Assembly (NCBI GenBank): GCA_016720745.1
Contig: JADKKA010000001.1
Coordinates: 372,001-436,000, forward strand
Direction of reading: 5' to 3'
DNA: 64,000 nt
Source of the DNA: Chitinophagaceae bacterium
GTDB lineage: Bacteria > Bacteroidota > Bacteroidia > Chitinophagales > Chitinophagaceae
Part shown: piece after piece, positions 24,720 to 33,118 of the stretch
Numbering within the stretch: the first letter of the stretch is position 1
How the letters are laid out: each line of letters begins with the position of its first letter
Made by a program: the position numbers and the translations under genes
The notes under the pieces: generated by a model
What the model saw: only the letters and a program-made list of their open reading frames with translations
Told to the model about the DNA's origin: nothing
The model's database searches: none

Positions 24720-25355
24720 TTATGCTTCTACCAGAAACAGGTATACTTCTTTAGGACCGTGCACACCCACTACCAGGGTTTTTTCGATATCGGCCGTGCG
24801 GCTGGGTCCGGTGGCCAGGGTGATCAGGGAGGGCAGGTGCTGGCCATATTTTTCCTTTGCCGCCTGCAATGCATCCCGGATATCATATACCAGCTGACTG
24901 GTAAAAGCGATACAAATATGAATGGGTGCATATACACTGGCTGCCCGGCCTCCCGGATCAGCGGCACTCATCACAATACTTCCGGTACGGGCCACCAGGT
25001 ATTCACAACCGGTGATGGATACATCACAATGAGCCAGATCCGTTTTAACCAGCCGGTCACTTAACTGACCAGCAACAGCAGCCACCAGTTTGTCTTCCTG
25101 ACAATAGACTTTGTGCCAGTCCTGTTTTTTAATCAGGCTGGCCAGCTGAAAAGCCAGTTCCTGCTGATTGATACAGTAAATGAATTTACCCTGGAGTTTG
25201 GTAAACTGTTCCGCAAATTCCACTTCGGGCTCCTGATCCAGGGGATGAAAGACAGGCTGGTTTCCCTCACTTTGCGGAAAAGGCAAAGGCGTTGAATGAC
25301 TCAACGCCTTGCGAATCCTTTTCAATATATTTTCCTTGGAAGGAGATACGTTCAT
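24720..25355 (-). CDS. lutC: LUD domain protein, LutC/YkgG-like
   Basis: 211 residues of the LUD fold. An N-terminal helix (SKENILKRIRKALSHSTPLPFP) is followed by the core with LVARTGSIVMS (the TGS/T loop), GRAASVYAPIHICIAFTSQLV and ITGPSRTADIE-type ATGPSRTADIEKTLVVGVHGPKEV. LutC is one of three subunits of the lactate-oxidising LutABC complex. Here it is alone, 14 bases after ftsH; the LutB-like gene is 24 kb away and no lutA is seen. Some Bacteroidota place a LUD gene after ftsH, so its role may differ from lactate use. Confidence 0.85.
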   Translation of the reverse strand: MNVSPSKENILKRIRKALSHSTPLPFPQSEGNQPVFHPLDQEPEVEFAEQFTKLQGKFIYCINQQELAFQLASLIKKQDWHKVYCQEDKLVAAVAGQLSDRLVKTDLAHCDVSITGCEYLVARTGSIVMSAADPGGRAASVYAPIHICIAFTSQLVYDIRDALQAAKEKYGQHLPSLITLATGPSRTADIEKTLVVGVHGPKEVYLFLVEA

Positions 25356-25369
25356 GCCGCTTGGTTAAC

Positions 25370-27463
25370 TTACACAGTAGGCGACATATCCAGTCCGCCC
25401 ATAGTTCCATCAGGTTTAGCTTCATTCTCACTCCTGGTAACAGGAATCGTTTCATCCGCTACCGGCTCAGTTGACTCTTCCACACCAAGGCTTTTCTTTT
25501 CCTCAAAAGGCCTTTTGCCGATCAATGCTTCCACATCACTCTGGAACAATACTTCTTTTTCCAGCAGGGCATGCGCCAGTTTCACCACATCTTCTCGTTT
25601 TTCCGTCAGCAGCTGTTTTGTTTTTTCATACGCTTCATCAATCAGCTTTCTCACTTCCTCATCAATCAGCTTGGCTGTTTCATCGGAATAAGGTTTGGTG
25701 AATGTATTTTCCTGCTGTGGATCATAGTAACTGATATTGCCGATCTTTTCATTCATTCCATATACTGTGACCATGGAATAAGCAATCCGGGTGATCTGCT
25801 GCAGGTCATTCTGGGCACCGGTGGAGATTTTCTTGAAGAATATCTCCTCACTGGCCCTTCCACCGAGGGTCATACAGATCTGATCATTCAACTGGTCGGT
25901 ATTGTAGAGATATTGTTCTCTTGGCGTGTACTGCGCATAACCCAGCGCAGCTGTACCTCTTGGCACAATGGTTACTTTCAGTAACGGATAAGCATGTTCC
26001 AGGTACCATCCGCAGATGGCATGTCCTGCTTCATGATAGGCTATGATCTTTTTCTCTTCCGGAGAAATGATCTTGTTTTTCTTTTCCAATCCGCCGATCA
26101 CCCTGTCCACTGCATCCTGAAAATCCTGCATATCCACGGCTTCCTTATTCTTACGGGCAGCGATCAATGCGGCTTCGTTACAAACATTGGCAATATCAGC
26201 ACCGGCAAATCCCGGGGTCTGTTCTGCCAGTTTATGAATATCCAGTGTTTTGGAAATTTTAATGGGCTTCAGGTGTACTTTAAAAATCGCTTCTCTTCCC
26301 ACCAGATCGGGTTTGTCGATTGTGATCTGACGGTCGAAACGACCCGGACGCAATAAGGCTGTATCCAGTACATCCGGTCTGTTGGTAGCGGCCAGGACGA
26401 TGATACCTGAATCGGTACCAAATCCATCCATTTCTACCAGTAACTGGTTCAGGGTACTTTCTCTTTCATCATTGCTCATCATCACATTCTTTCCCCTGGC
26501 ACGACCAATGGCATCAATCTCATCAATGAAGATGATACAAGGTGCTTTTTCCCTCGCCTGTTTGAACAAATCACGTACCCGGCTGGCACCAACTCCTACA
26601 AACATTTCCACAAAATCAGAACCACTCAGACTGAAAAAAGGCACTTGTGCTTCTCCTGCCACGGCTTTGGCCAGCAGGGTTTTACCGGTACCAGGAGGAC
26701 CAATCAGTAATGCTCCTTTCGGAATCTTACCACCAAGATTGGTATATTTTTTAGGGCTCTTTAAAAAGTCAACGATTTCCATCACTTCCACTTTGGCTTC
26801 ATCCAATCCGGCCACATCAGCAAATGTGATATTGACACGGGTGCCTTTGTCAAACAATGTGGCTTTGGATTTACCAATATTGAAAATACCACCAGGACCA
26901 CCGCCGCCGCCGGAACCACCACTCATTTTCCGCATGAGCAGGATCCAGAGACCAATAAAGATCAGAACGGGAAAGAGGAATTGAAGAATGCCACCGAAAA
27001 TATCGCGCTCATTGTCCACTTCAAAAGGGACTTTAACCACAGAGGGATTGTCTTTATAAAAATCATCGATCCCCTTTTTAAAATTATCACCGCTGGTGAT
27101 GGCAAAATACATATGGGGGCCTTCCTCGCTGATTTTTCCGCTGACTCCTTTCTTGAGTTTATCAGCATACTTCACCAATCCTTGTTTGGTCAGAAAAATT
27201 TTGACCTTTTTCTTATTATCAATGATGGTGTACTTGCTTACCTCACCGGCAGCGATCATGCTTTTAAAATCAAGTTCATTGATTTTAGCCATGTTCCTTG
27301 AGAAGGGGCCAAACCATGAAAAACCGATCAGTACGGCAAATATGATGGCATAGATCCAGTAAATGCTGAAGCGGGGGCCTTTCCGCGGCGCCTGGTTAGG
27401 ATCTTCTCCTCCCGGACCTGGACGCCTGTCATACCTGGGCCTGTTTCCTGAGTCTTGTGACAT
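25370..27463 (-). CDS. ftsH: ATP-dependent zinc metalloprotease FtsH
   Basis: 697 residues. Two membrane helices (about residues 30-50 and 150-175) flank a periplasmic domain. A Gly-rich linker (SGGSGGGGGPGG) precedes the AAA+ domain with GPPGTGKTLLAKA (Walker A, about residue 255), IIFIDEIDAIGR (Walker B) and LLRPGRFDRQI (SRH). The peptidase domain has the zinc motif HEAGHA (about residue 476). FtsH extracts and degrades damaged membrane proteins and regulatory targets, including LpxC in E. coli; here it shares an operon with lpxH. The proline/arginine-rich N-terminus (SQDSGNRPRYDRRPGPGGED) is longer than in enterobacteria. Confidence 0.97.
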   Translation of the reverse strand: MSQDSGNRPRYDRRPGPGGEDPNQAPRKGPRFSIYWIYAIIFAVLIGFSWFGPFSRNMAKINELDFKSMIAAGEVSKYTIIDNKKKVKIFLTKQGLVKYADKLKKGVSGKISEEGPHMYFAITSGDNFKKGIDDFYKDNPSVVKVPFEVDNERDIFGGILQFLFPVLIFIGLWILLMRKMSGGSGGGGGPGGIFNIGKSKATLFDKGTRVNITFADVAGLDEAKVEVMEIVDFLKSPKKYTNLGGKIPKGALLIGPPGTGKTLLAKAVAGEAQVPFFSLSGSDFVEMFVGVGASRVRDLFKQAREKAPCIIFIDEIDAIGRARGKNVMMSNDERESTLNQLLVEMDGFGTDSGIIVLAATNRPDVLDTALLRPGRFDRQITIDKPDLVGREAIFKVHLKPIKISKTLDIHKLAEQTPGFAGADIANVCNEAALIAARKNKEAVDMQDFQDAVDRVIGGLEKKNKIISPEEKKIIAYHEAGHAICGWYLEHAYPLLKVTIVPRGTAALGYAQYTPREQYLYNTDQLNDQICMTLGGRASEEIFFKKISTGAQNDLQQITRIAYSMVTVYGMNEKIGNISYYDPQQENTFTKPYSDETAKLIDEEVRKLIDEAYEKTKQLLTEKREDVVKLAHALLEKEVLFQSDVEALIGKRPFEEKKSLGVEESTEPVADETIPVTRSENEAKPDGTMGGLDMSPTV

Positions 27464-27538
27464 AAAATGAATGTAGTATTCTGCTATTTAATGATAAAAA
27501 CGATAAAAAGTTGAGGCCGGCTTCCAATTTAACAAAGC

Positions 27539-27943
27539 TTAGTCTTCATGGTTCTCCACTGAAGCATCGCTCCACATTTCTTCGAGCCTGTAAAACTTGC
27601 GATTTTCCGGCAGCATTACGTGTACCACTACGTTTACATAATCAATCAGGACCCACTGGAGATTACTATACCCCTCGTGACGATAGGGATTCTCTCCGCA
27701 GTTTTCTTTAACGCGGTCTTCCACATGCTCAGCAATGGCCCTTACCTGTGGCTGGCTTCCAGCTTCACAAATAATAAAGAAATCAGACACTGCTTCATTG
27801 ATTTTACGCAGGTCAAGAGACACAATATGTTGTCCCTTTTTTTCCTGGATCGCAGCAAGAATGGTTTTGATGATTTTTGAGTTCCTCGTTAACCGGACTG
27901 CACTTTTCTTCTTACGGTTGGTCAAGACTGCCAATTGTTCCAA
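27539..27943 (-). CDS. rsfS: Ribosomal silencing factor RsfS
   Basis: 134 residues. After a basic N-terminus (TNRKKKSAVRLTRNSK) comes the RsfS/Iojap domain: VSLDLRKINEAVSDFFIICE, SQPQVRAIAEHVEDRV, GYSNLQWVLIDYVNVVVHVM and FYRLEEMW. RsfS binds ribosomal protein uL14 and blocks subunit joining in starvation. There is no ATG in frame at the N-terminus; the frame is closed by TAA four codons above a TTG at 27943, so initiation is at that TTG or at another TTG shortly downstream. It is first in the eight-gene minus-strand run and divergent from birA. Confidence 0.92.
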   Translation of the reverse strand: MEQLAVLTNRKKKSAVRLTRNSKIIKTILAAIQEKKGQHIVSLDLRKINEAVSDFFIICEAGSQPQVRAIAEHVEDRVKENCGENPYRHEGYSNLQWVLIDYVNVVVHVMLPENRKFYRLEEMWSDASVENHED

Positions 27944-27999
27944 ATATTGAACGTGTTAGGTTTTTAGTTTAAGTTTACTGGTTCAAAAATAGCGATTAA

Positions 28000-28794
28000 T
28001 TGTCAGAAGCCCCTCAATCAAACCCGGAAGGACCGGCCTATGCCGGTATCGGTTCGCCATTCCTTGAACTGCAATCGGTTGACAGCACCAATAACTATGC
28101 CCGGCAGCTGATTCATGCAGGAATGGCACAACATGGCCAGGTCGTTTTTGCCCATGAACAATGGGCCGGAAAAGGCCAAAGGGGCCGGCAATGGATCAGT
28201 GAAAAGGGGCAAAATATGGCAGTCAGCATCCTGCTACAGCCAATTTCGCTTCCAATTAACCGGCAATTTGAACTTAGCGCAGCAATTGCCCTGGCAGTTC
28301 GGCAAACCCTGGCCACCTATATTCCGGATGAGCTGACCATAAAATGGCCCAATGACCTGTACTGGCAGGACAGAAAGGCAGGCGGGATCCTGATTGAAAA
28401 CCTGTTAGGTAGTCATGAGCAATCTGGCAGCCGATGGAACTGGGCGATTGCCGGGATTGGGATCAATATCAACCAGACCGAATTCCCATCCGATCTGCCC
28501 AATCCGGTATCCTTGAAACAAATCACCGGCAAAGAATGGGAGCCCATTCAAATGGCCCGGGCCATTGTTACCAATGTTGATCTTTACTACCGGGAATTAT
28601 TGACCACCGGTCCGGGAAATATTTTCAGTAAGTATAACCAGTACTTATACAAACAAGGAAAAAAAGTAAAACTCAGAAAAGATAACAGGGTATTTGAAGC
28701 AATGATCAATGGCGTTAATGAAAATGGTCAGTTGGAAACAGCACATGCCATTCCCGAAGCATTTGATTTCGGAACGATTGAATGGGTGAATTGA
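28000..28794 (+). CDS. birA: Biotin--[acetyl-CoA-carboxylase] ligase
   Basis: 264 residues. FLELQSVDSTNNYARQL is the usual start of the ligase domain; the biotinyl-AMP loop appears as GKGQRGRQW (about residue 58), and KWPNDLYW, GGILIENLL and GIGININQTEFP follow. The C-terminal SH3-like domain is present. The N-terminal DNA-binding domain of E. coli BirA is absent, so this is a non-repressor type. It attaches biotin to the carrier of acetyl-CoA carboxylase. A stop sits immediately before the TTG at 28000 and no ATG lies upstream of the conserved core, so a TTG start is the best reading. The stop lies in an 18-bp repeat shared with the POT gene. Confidence 0.93.
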   Translation: MSEAPQSNPEGPAYAGIGSPFLELQSVDSTNNYARQLIHAGMAQHGQVVFAHEQWAGKGQRGRQWISEKGQNMAVSILLQPISLPINRQFELSAAIALAVRQTLATYIPDELTIKWPNDLYWQDRKAGGILIENLLGSHEQSGSRWNWAIAGIGININQTEFPSDLPNPVSLKQITGKEWEPIQMARAIVTNVDLYYRELLTTGPGNIFSKYNQYLYKQGKKVKLRKDNRVFEAMINGVNENGQLETAHAIPEAFDFGTIEWVN

Positions 28795-28852
28795 GTCGGG
28801 AGTCTTGAGTCCTTCCACAACATTTAAAATTCATCATTCAAAATTCAACATA
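28786..28852. repeat. AGTC-type and ATTCAAAATTC-type repeats after birA
   Basis: GTGAATTGAGTCGGGAGT (28786-28803) is identical to 954-971 and spans the birA stop. It is followed by CTTGAGTCC and then by an AT-rich string with the repeated word ATTCAAAATTCAACAT (about 28833-28848). Confidence 0.7.
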
Positions 28853-28860
28853 ATTTACTC

Positions 28861-29763
28861 CTACTTCGCTGTCCACAATCTGAACTTCCTGGAAATCGTA
28901 AAGCCCCATCTAAACTGACCCTTGCCCCAGCTGGTAATGGTGCGGGGAATGAACCTGTTCTCCAGCAGTTCGGTCGCATTGGTGAAGTTGAGCCGGAAGA
29001 TATGTCCTGAAGTCAGGATCTCGAATCCTACACCTAAAGGATCATGAAATTTAATATTGTCATTTGTTTTGAAAGCATTCTTGCTGGTCTCACTCCGGAA
29101 GGGATGGAAATAATCCAGTAAAAGGTTCACCCGGCCTCCTAATGGGAGTTTCAGGGCACCGCCCAATGCAAAAAAGTTTTTCTGGTCATAACTGATCGCA
29201 TAACCACGGGTTACAAAAGTGGGATTGAGTTGAAAACTGATCTTTCCCATTTTTTTGGCAAGGATCAGCTGGAGTACATTGCTCATTCTTTCACCCAGTC
29301 CGTCATAACTATTGTCCTGGTTGGGAAAAGCACTCTGCGGACTGGCAGCAATTACCATATTCCCAAAGAGTGCAATGGAAAGCGGATGCGAAGGATCATT
29401 TTCACGTTGTTGCATGATCCGGTACTTGATCCCGGTTTCGTATAATTGCTGCTGGGGTCCGGCACCTTTGGCACGGGCAATATTCAGGTCAAGATTGTCA
29501 CCCAGCCCCAGGGTAAAAGCGATCCGGATATCGGATGCATTATCCAACCCGAAAAATCTTTTGATACCGCCATTACTACCGCCAACATCCCCAAAATTAT
29601 GGGAGACATTGAAATCCAGTTTCCCCTTTCCCACCAGTTCCGTAGTTCGGGCATTGATGGTTTTGGTAGAACTGAAAATCTCTACGGGTTTTGCTTCTTT
29701 TTTTTCCTGTGCGGATACCTGGAGGGTGAGGAAAGCCAGTGCTGCTACTAATGCCTTCTGCAT
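28861..29763 (-). CDS. DUF5777 family outer-membrane beta-barrel protein
   Basis: 300 residues with a signal peptide (MQKALVAALAFLTLQVSAQEKK). The conserved opening FSSTKTINARTTELVGKGKLDFNVSHNFG and GGIKRFFGLDNASDIRIAFTLGLGDNLDLNIARAKG matches the DUF5777 barrel group. Alternating hydrophobic strands continue to a C-terminus of FRWGFTISRKFRLWTAK. It should insert in the outer membrane; DUF5777 proteins often accompany haem or cytochrome genes, but none is adjacent here. It appears monocistronic. Confidence 0.82.
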   Translation of the reverse strand: MQKALVAALAFLTLQVSAQEKKEAKPVEIFSSTKTINARTTELVGKGKLDFNVSHNFGDVGGSNGGIKRFFGLDNASDIRIAFTLGLGDNLDLNIARAKGAGPQQQLYETGIKYRIMQQRENDPSHPLSIALFGNMVIAASPQSAFPNQDNSYDGLGERMSNVLQLILAKKMGKISFQLNPTFVTRGYAISYDQKNFFALGGALKLPLGGRVNLLLDYFHPFRSETSKNAFKTNDNIKFHDPLGVGFEILTSGHIFRLNFTNATELLENRFIPRTITSWGKGQFRWGFTISRKFRLWTAK

Positions 29764-29852
29764 ACGAATTGAGTTTTATGTACTCCCCCTATCGTAACAG
29801 CAGGCAAACGGGTTGCTTATTAATATTAAAATGGAATGAAGAAACCGGGTCA

Positions 29853-30320
29853 TTATTTTCCCAGCGAGGCCAGTACTTCTTCTGCATGGGCTTTGTTGCG
29901 GGGCTTATGGAATACCCGTAGAATCTTTCCCTTCTCATCAATCAGGAAGCTGGTCCGGAGGATGCCCATGTATTCTCTTCCGAATAATTTTTTCATCCCC
30001 CTCACCCCGTAGGCTGATGTGATTTGATGTTCCTCATCCGCCATCAGCCGGAAGGGTAACCGGTATTTTTCCTCAAACTTTTTCTGGCGGCTGATCGTAT
30101 CCGGACTGACCCCCAACACTTCGATACCTTTTGACAAAAGGACTTTGTAATGGTCACGGAGATTGCAGGACTCCAGGGTACAGGTGGGTGTACCGGCCTC
30201 TGAATAGAAATATAGCAGGAGCATTTTCCCTTTGTAATCTTTTAGTGATACTTTTTTCCCGTCCTGGTCTTTCCCTGAAAAAACCGGTGCCGGATCCCCC
30301 TCCTTTAATGTAACAGCCAT
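29853..30320 (-). CDS. bcp: Peroxiredoxin of the BCP/PrxQ group
   Basis: 155 residues. VTLKEGDPAPVFSGKDQDGKKVSLKDYKGK precedes the active site TPTCTLESCNLRD, with peroxidatic Cys47 and a Cys five residues later (Cys52), as in PrxQ. GIEVLGVSPDTISRQKKFEEKYRLPFRLMADEE and TSFLIDEKGKILRV follow. It reduces peroxides with electrons from thioredoxin in the cytoplasm. It is 3 bases downstream of the M23 peptidase gene and cotranscribed with it. Confidence 0.94.
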   Translation of the reverse strand: MAVTLKEGDPAPVFSGKDQDGKKVSLKDYKGKMLLLYFYSEAGTPTCTLESCNLRDHYKVLLSKGIEVLGVSPDTISRQKKFEEKYRLPFRLMADEEHQITSAYGVRGMKKLFGREYMGILRTSFLIDEKGKILRVFHKPRNKAHAEEVLASLGK

Positions 30321-30323
30321 GAC

Positions 30324-32213
30324 TTATTTTTTTGTTTTCTTCACCGATTTCTTGACATCTTTTTTGGCTTTCTCGGTAGCTTTTTTGATCGTTTTGCTTC
30401 CCTTGCCTTTTTTGCTGCTGGCTTTTTTCGGTGGAGGTGGAGTATAAGGATAACGCTTGAACCACCATTCTTTGGTACTGCTATTACCTACGAGATCCTC
30501 CACGGTTACCTTTAGCTTGTGTACTCCATAAGGACAGGTTTCATCAAAGCGGTAGATCCAGTTCCGGCCTTTATCATTGGTAAAACGAAGCCATTGTCCG
30601 GCACTGAGCGAATCCCCGCTGCAATGATAGCCCAATGTATCAGCTGTGCAGGAATAAAGGATCGCTTTGAAAGATTTGATCCCATAATTATCCGTGGGTG
30701 TAAAAACAATACGGCTGGCAGCACTAAGGTTCACAGTATCACCACTACCCAGGCTGTTAATTTGGGGAGGCATCACGTCTGCCAGTAACTGATAAGATCC
30801 AAAATCGCTGAATTTGGCCGAGAGCCATTGTTCCTGCCACACCGCTTTACGCACCGTACTGCCCTTGCGGTCACCACGGAGGATAATCAGTTTATCCTGC
30901 CATTCTTCCGGTACTTTCTTTTTTAGTTTCAGCCGCACCACCATATCATCATGCACCGGCACCGACCCTTCACCCACCTGGTGGATATCAGAAAAAGCAT
31001 AGGGTGATGCAGACCCGGTAACAAAATAAACGGTTGACACGGTGTCGTAAATCGCTTTATCCGAGATATACATTTCAAATCCCGGCTTTTCCACTACACT
31101 CACCATATTGGGAGCTATCACCAATGGTTTGGTGATGACAGTGGAGGGTTTGGACAGGCTGTCATAATATCGGATCATGAAATTCAGTGTGGAGCGATTG
31201 CCATGGGCATCCGAAACATCAATGCTCACTGCATGAAGCAGCGTATCATTGAATTCGATCACACCATCATTTTTAATGGGATGATAAGCGGCACCCAGGT
31301 CGCCGGGCATACGGGAAAGATGCTGGATAAAACCACCACCATTGTAACGCATTTTAAAATCCACATGTGCATTCATGTACACGGTTTCATCATAACTGAT
31401 ACTATCGAGAATAAAAGCTACCTGAGGTTCCTCATCCAGGTATAGTTTGGCAGAATAGATCCCGTTGGGATTATTGGATCCGCTGAGCCGGTCGGTTGCA
31501 GCAAGGGCAAAGCTGATTTTTTTCAACCCGGTATTGATCACTGGTATCTTGGGAATAATATACCCACTGTCTGTATTTTTCAGATTATAAAAAAGCGGGC
31601 TTTGATCATAAACCGATTTGCTGCGGTCATAGATGGCCAGTTTACTGATGGTGGGTGGCACATCATCTTTTAATCCAAAATCAAAGAGCAGGGGGTTCAA
31701 TCTTTTTTCAGTCCTGGTATCCATGATCTCAAAGTGCAGGTGCGGACCCTGCGAGCCGCCGGTATTACCACTATAGGCAATAAATGCGCCCTTGCTTACG
31801 GGAAATTGTTCTTTGGTAAAATCCAGTTCTATGGGCCAGCTTTCTTTTTCTTTCTGTTTAGCTCTCACAAATTCTTCCAGTGCCGGGAAAAAATCATTCA
31901 GGTGGGCATACAAAGTAGACAGTCCGTTGGGATGCCGGATAATTATAAACCGGCCGAAACTGGAAGCGCGGACACCGATATGGGCGATATAGCCTTCTGC
32001 GGCTGCATACACAGGGTAGTTCTCTTTGGCTTCCGTGCGGATATCCAGTCCCATATGCCAGTGATTGGGCCTTAGTTCTCCGAAATTAGCTGAGAGCTGA
32101 AGAGGAATCCCCATGGGATTACGGAAATAGTTCCGGGGATAGGGCGAGGTTTGGGCTTGTATGGATAGGGAATAGCTGCAAAAAAGCAGCCAGATAAAAA
32201 ATCGAAGTGGCAT
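30324..32213 (-). CDS. Secreted M23 peptidase with lysine-rich tail
   Basis: 629 residues from the ATG at 32213, which begins the signal peptide MPLRFFIWLLFCSYSLSIQAQ. The peptidase domain is N-terminal: NHWHMGLDIRTEAKENYPVYAAAEG and GPHLHFEIMDTRTEKRLNP carry the H...D and H.H zinc ligands. About 400 residues of beta-rich sequence follow (KISFALAATDRLSGSNNPNG, FTPTDNYGIKSFKA), Ig-like in character. The last 35 residues are mostly Lys, Ser and Thr (PPPPKKASSKKGKGSK, then KKSVKKTKK). Such a tail could bind anionic polymers in the periplasm or at the surface. Operon with bcp. Confidence 0.88.
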   Translation of the reverse strand: MPLRFFIWLLFCSYSLSIQAQTSPYPRNYFRNPMGIPLQLSANFGELRPNHWHMGLDIRTEAKENYPVYAAAEGYIAHIGVRASSFGRFIIIRHPNGLSTLYAHLNDFFPALEEFVRAKQKEKESWPIELDFTKEQFPVSKGAFIAYSGNTGGSQGPHLHFEIMDTRTEKRLNPLLFDFGLKDDVPPTISKLAIYDRSKSVYDQSPLFYNLKNTDSGYIIPKIPVINTGLKKISFALAATDRLSGSNNPNGIYSAKLYLDEEPQVAFILDSISYDETVYMNAHVDFKMRYNGGGFIQHLSRMPGDLGAAYHPIKNDGVIEFNDTLLHAVSIDVSDAHGNRSTLNFMIRYYDSLSKPSTVITKPLVIAPNMVSVVEKPGFEMYISDKAIYDTVSTVYFVTGSASPYAFSDIHQVGEGSVPVHDDMVVRLKLKKKVPEEWQDKLIILRGDRKGSTVRKAVWQEQWLSAKFSDFGSYQLLADVMPPQINSLGSGDTVNLSAASRIVFTPTDNYGIKSFKAILYSCTADTLGYHCSGDSLSAGQWLRFTNDKGRNWIYRFDETCPYGVHKLKVTVEDLVGNSSTKEWWFKRYPYTPPPPKKASSKKGKGSKTIKKATEKAKKDVKKSVKKTKK

Positions 32214-32372
32214 ACACAAAAATAGGGGGATAAGGGTAAGAATGAACAGGTTGATGCCCCCTGTCTGATCGCAAAAATGTTAAACGAATTACAAAGACAG
32301 GCAAAGTCCCTGAATTTGACAGCATATCTGCCACTATAGAGAACAATCATAGAGACCTATGCATCCTTTCCC

Positions 32373-32399
32373 AACAAGTTTGTATCTTTTCAACTTGTT
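32373..32399. promoter_or_regulatory. Inverted repeat abutting a start codon
   Basis: AACAAGTT (32373-32380) and AACTTGTT (32392-32399) are perfect 8-base arms around an 11-base centre; the ATG of the lipoprotein gene follows immediately. The centre contains TATCTTTT (32383-32390), close to a -7 box. It may be an operator overlapping a nearly leaderless promoter. Confidence 0.45.
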
Positions 32400-32990
32400 A
32401 TGGTGAAGAAATCATTCCTCTGGCTCCTGCCGCTTTGCACATTACTGGCGGCATGTCCCTTTGAGTCAACTGTGCCGATGGAAGCCCGACCGGTGGAAGC
32501 GGTGGATAGTAATCTGCTGGGCTACTGGTATGGTATTGTGAAAGACGGAAGTGATTACTTTGGTATCGAAGCCCTCGAGATCAGTCCGCAATCCGATTCA
32601 CTTTACTCCATTATCCGGTATGGCAAGGCCATCAAAGGTGATATGGTGTTACCTGATACATCCTTATTTACAGGATATACTTCCTATATCGGCGATCAGC
32701 GCTTCATGAATGTAGAAGGCTGGATCAATATTGAAGAAATCGAAAAGAAGAAAAGAGTCTGGCGAAAACAAAAAGTTTTCTATGTGTCAGCCTTTGATAA
32801 AAGAAATGATACCCTGGATGTAAAAGCGGTTACTGAAAGTTTTTCGACCAAAAAATTCTTCAACAGCCCGGCCGATTTCAAGCAATTGCTGGCTGAAATG
32901 CTCAACCGGAAACATAATGTATATGACGACCAGTATTCCCTGAAATACCGGAAAATCCCCAAGCCGATGCAGATCTTCCCAACCCGGTAA
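32400..32990 (+). CDS. Lipoprotein of unknown function
   Basis: 196 residues. MVKKSFLWLLPLCTLLAACPFE is a lipoprotein signal with LAAC at residues 16-19. The mature part begins with a Pro/Glu spacer and then LGYWYGIVKDGSDYFGIEALEISPQSD, reminiscent of small lipocalin-like beta barrels (N-terminal GxW...). The end is basic (KYRKIPKPMQIFPTR). An inverted repeat (AACAAGTT 32373-32380, AACTTGTT 32392-32399) directly abuts the start codon and could form a hairpin or operator. Upstream of carB on the same strand, 128 bases apart. No family assigned. Confidence 0.78.
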   Translation: MVKKSFLWLLPLCTLLAACPFESTVPMEARPVEAVDSNLLGYWYGIVKDGSDYFGIEALEISPQSDSLYSIIRYGKAIKGDMVLPDTSLFTGYTSYIGDQRFMNVEGWINIEEIEKKKRVWRKQKVFYVSAFDKRNDTLDVKAVTESFSTKKFFNSPADFKQLLAEMLNRKHNVYDDQYSLKYRKIPKPMQIFPTR

Positions 32991-33041
32991 AATGTGAGCA
33001 AAAAAAGCACAATTCCACCGGTCAATACCCCTGCTTTCCCC

Positions 33042-33049
33042 TACTTTTG
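33042..33049 (+). promoter_or_regulatory. Candidate -7 box for carB
   Basis: TACTTTTG matches TAnnTTTG exactly and is followed by CGCA; the carB ATG is 70 bases downstream. A TTTG -33 element at normal spacing is not present. Confidence 0.35.
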
Positions 33050-33118
33050 CGCAATTTGTCCAACGGACAAGGATGTTTTACCGCAGGATTGCTGCCAGCC
33101 ACAATTTAAAAACAAAAA

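Noticed and set aside
26382..26984. 200-codon plus-strand frame opposite ftsH
   Set aside because: Low-complexity Pro/Ser/Leu content opposite the conserved AAA+ domain; no supporting motif.
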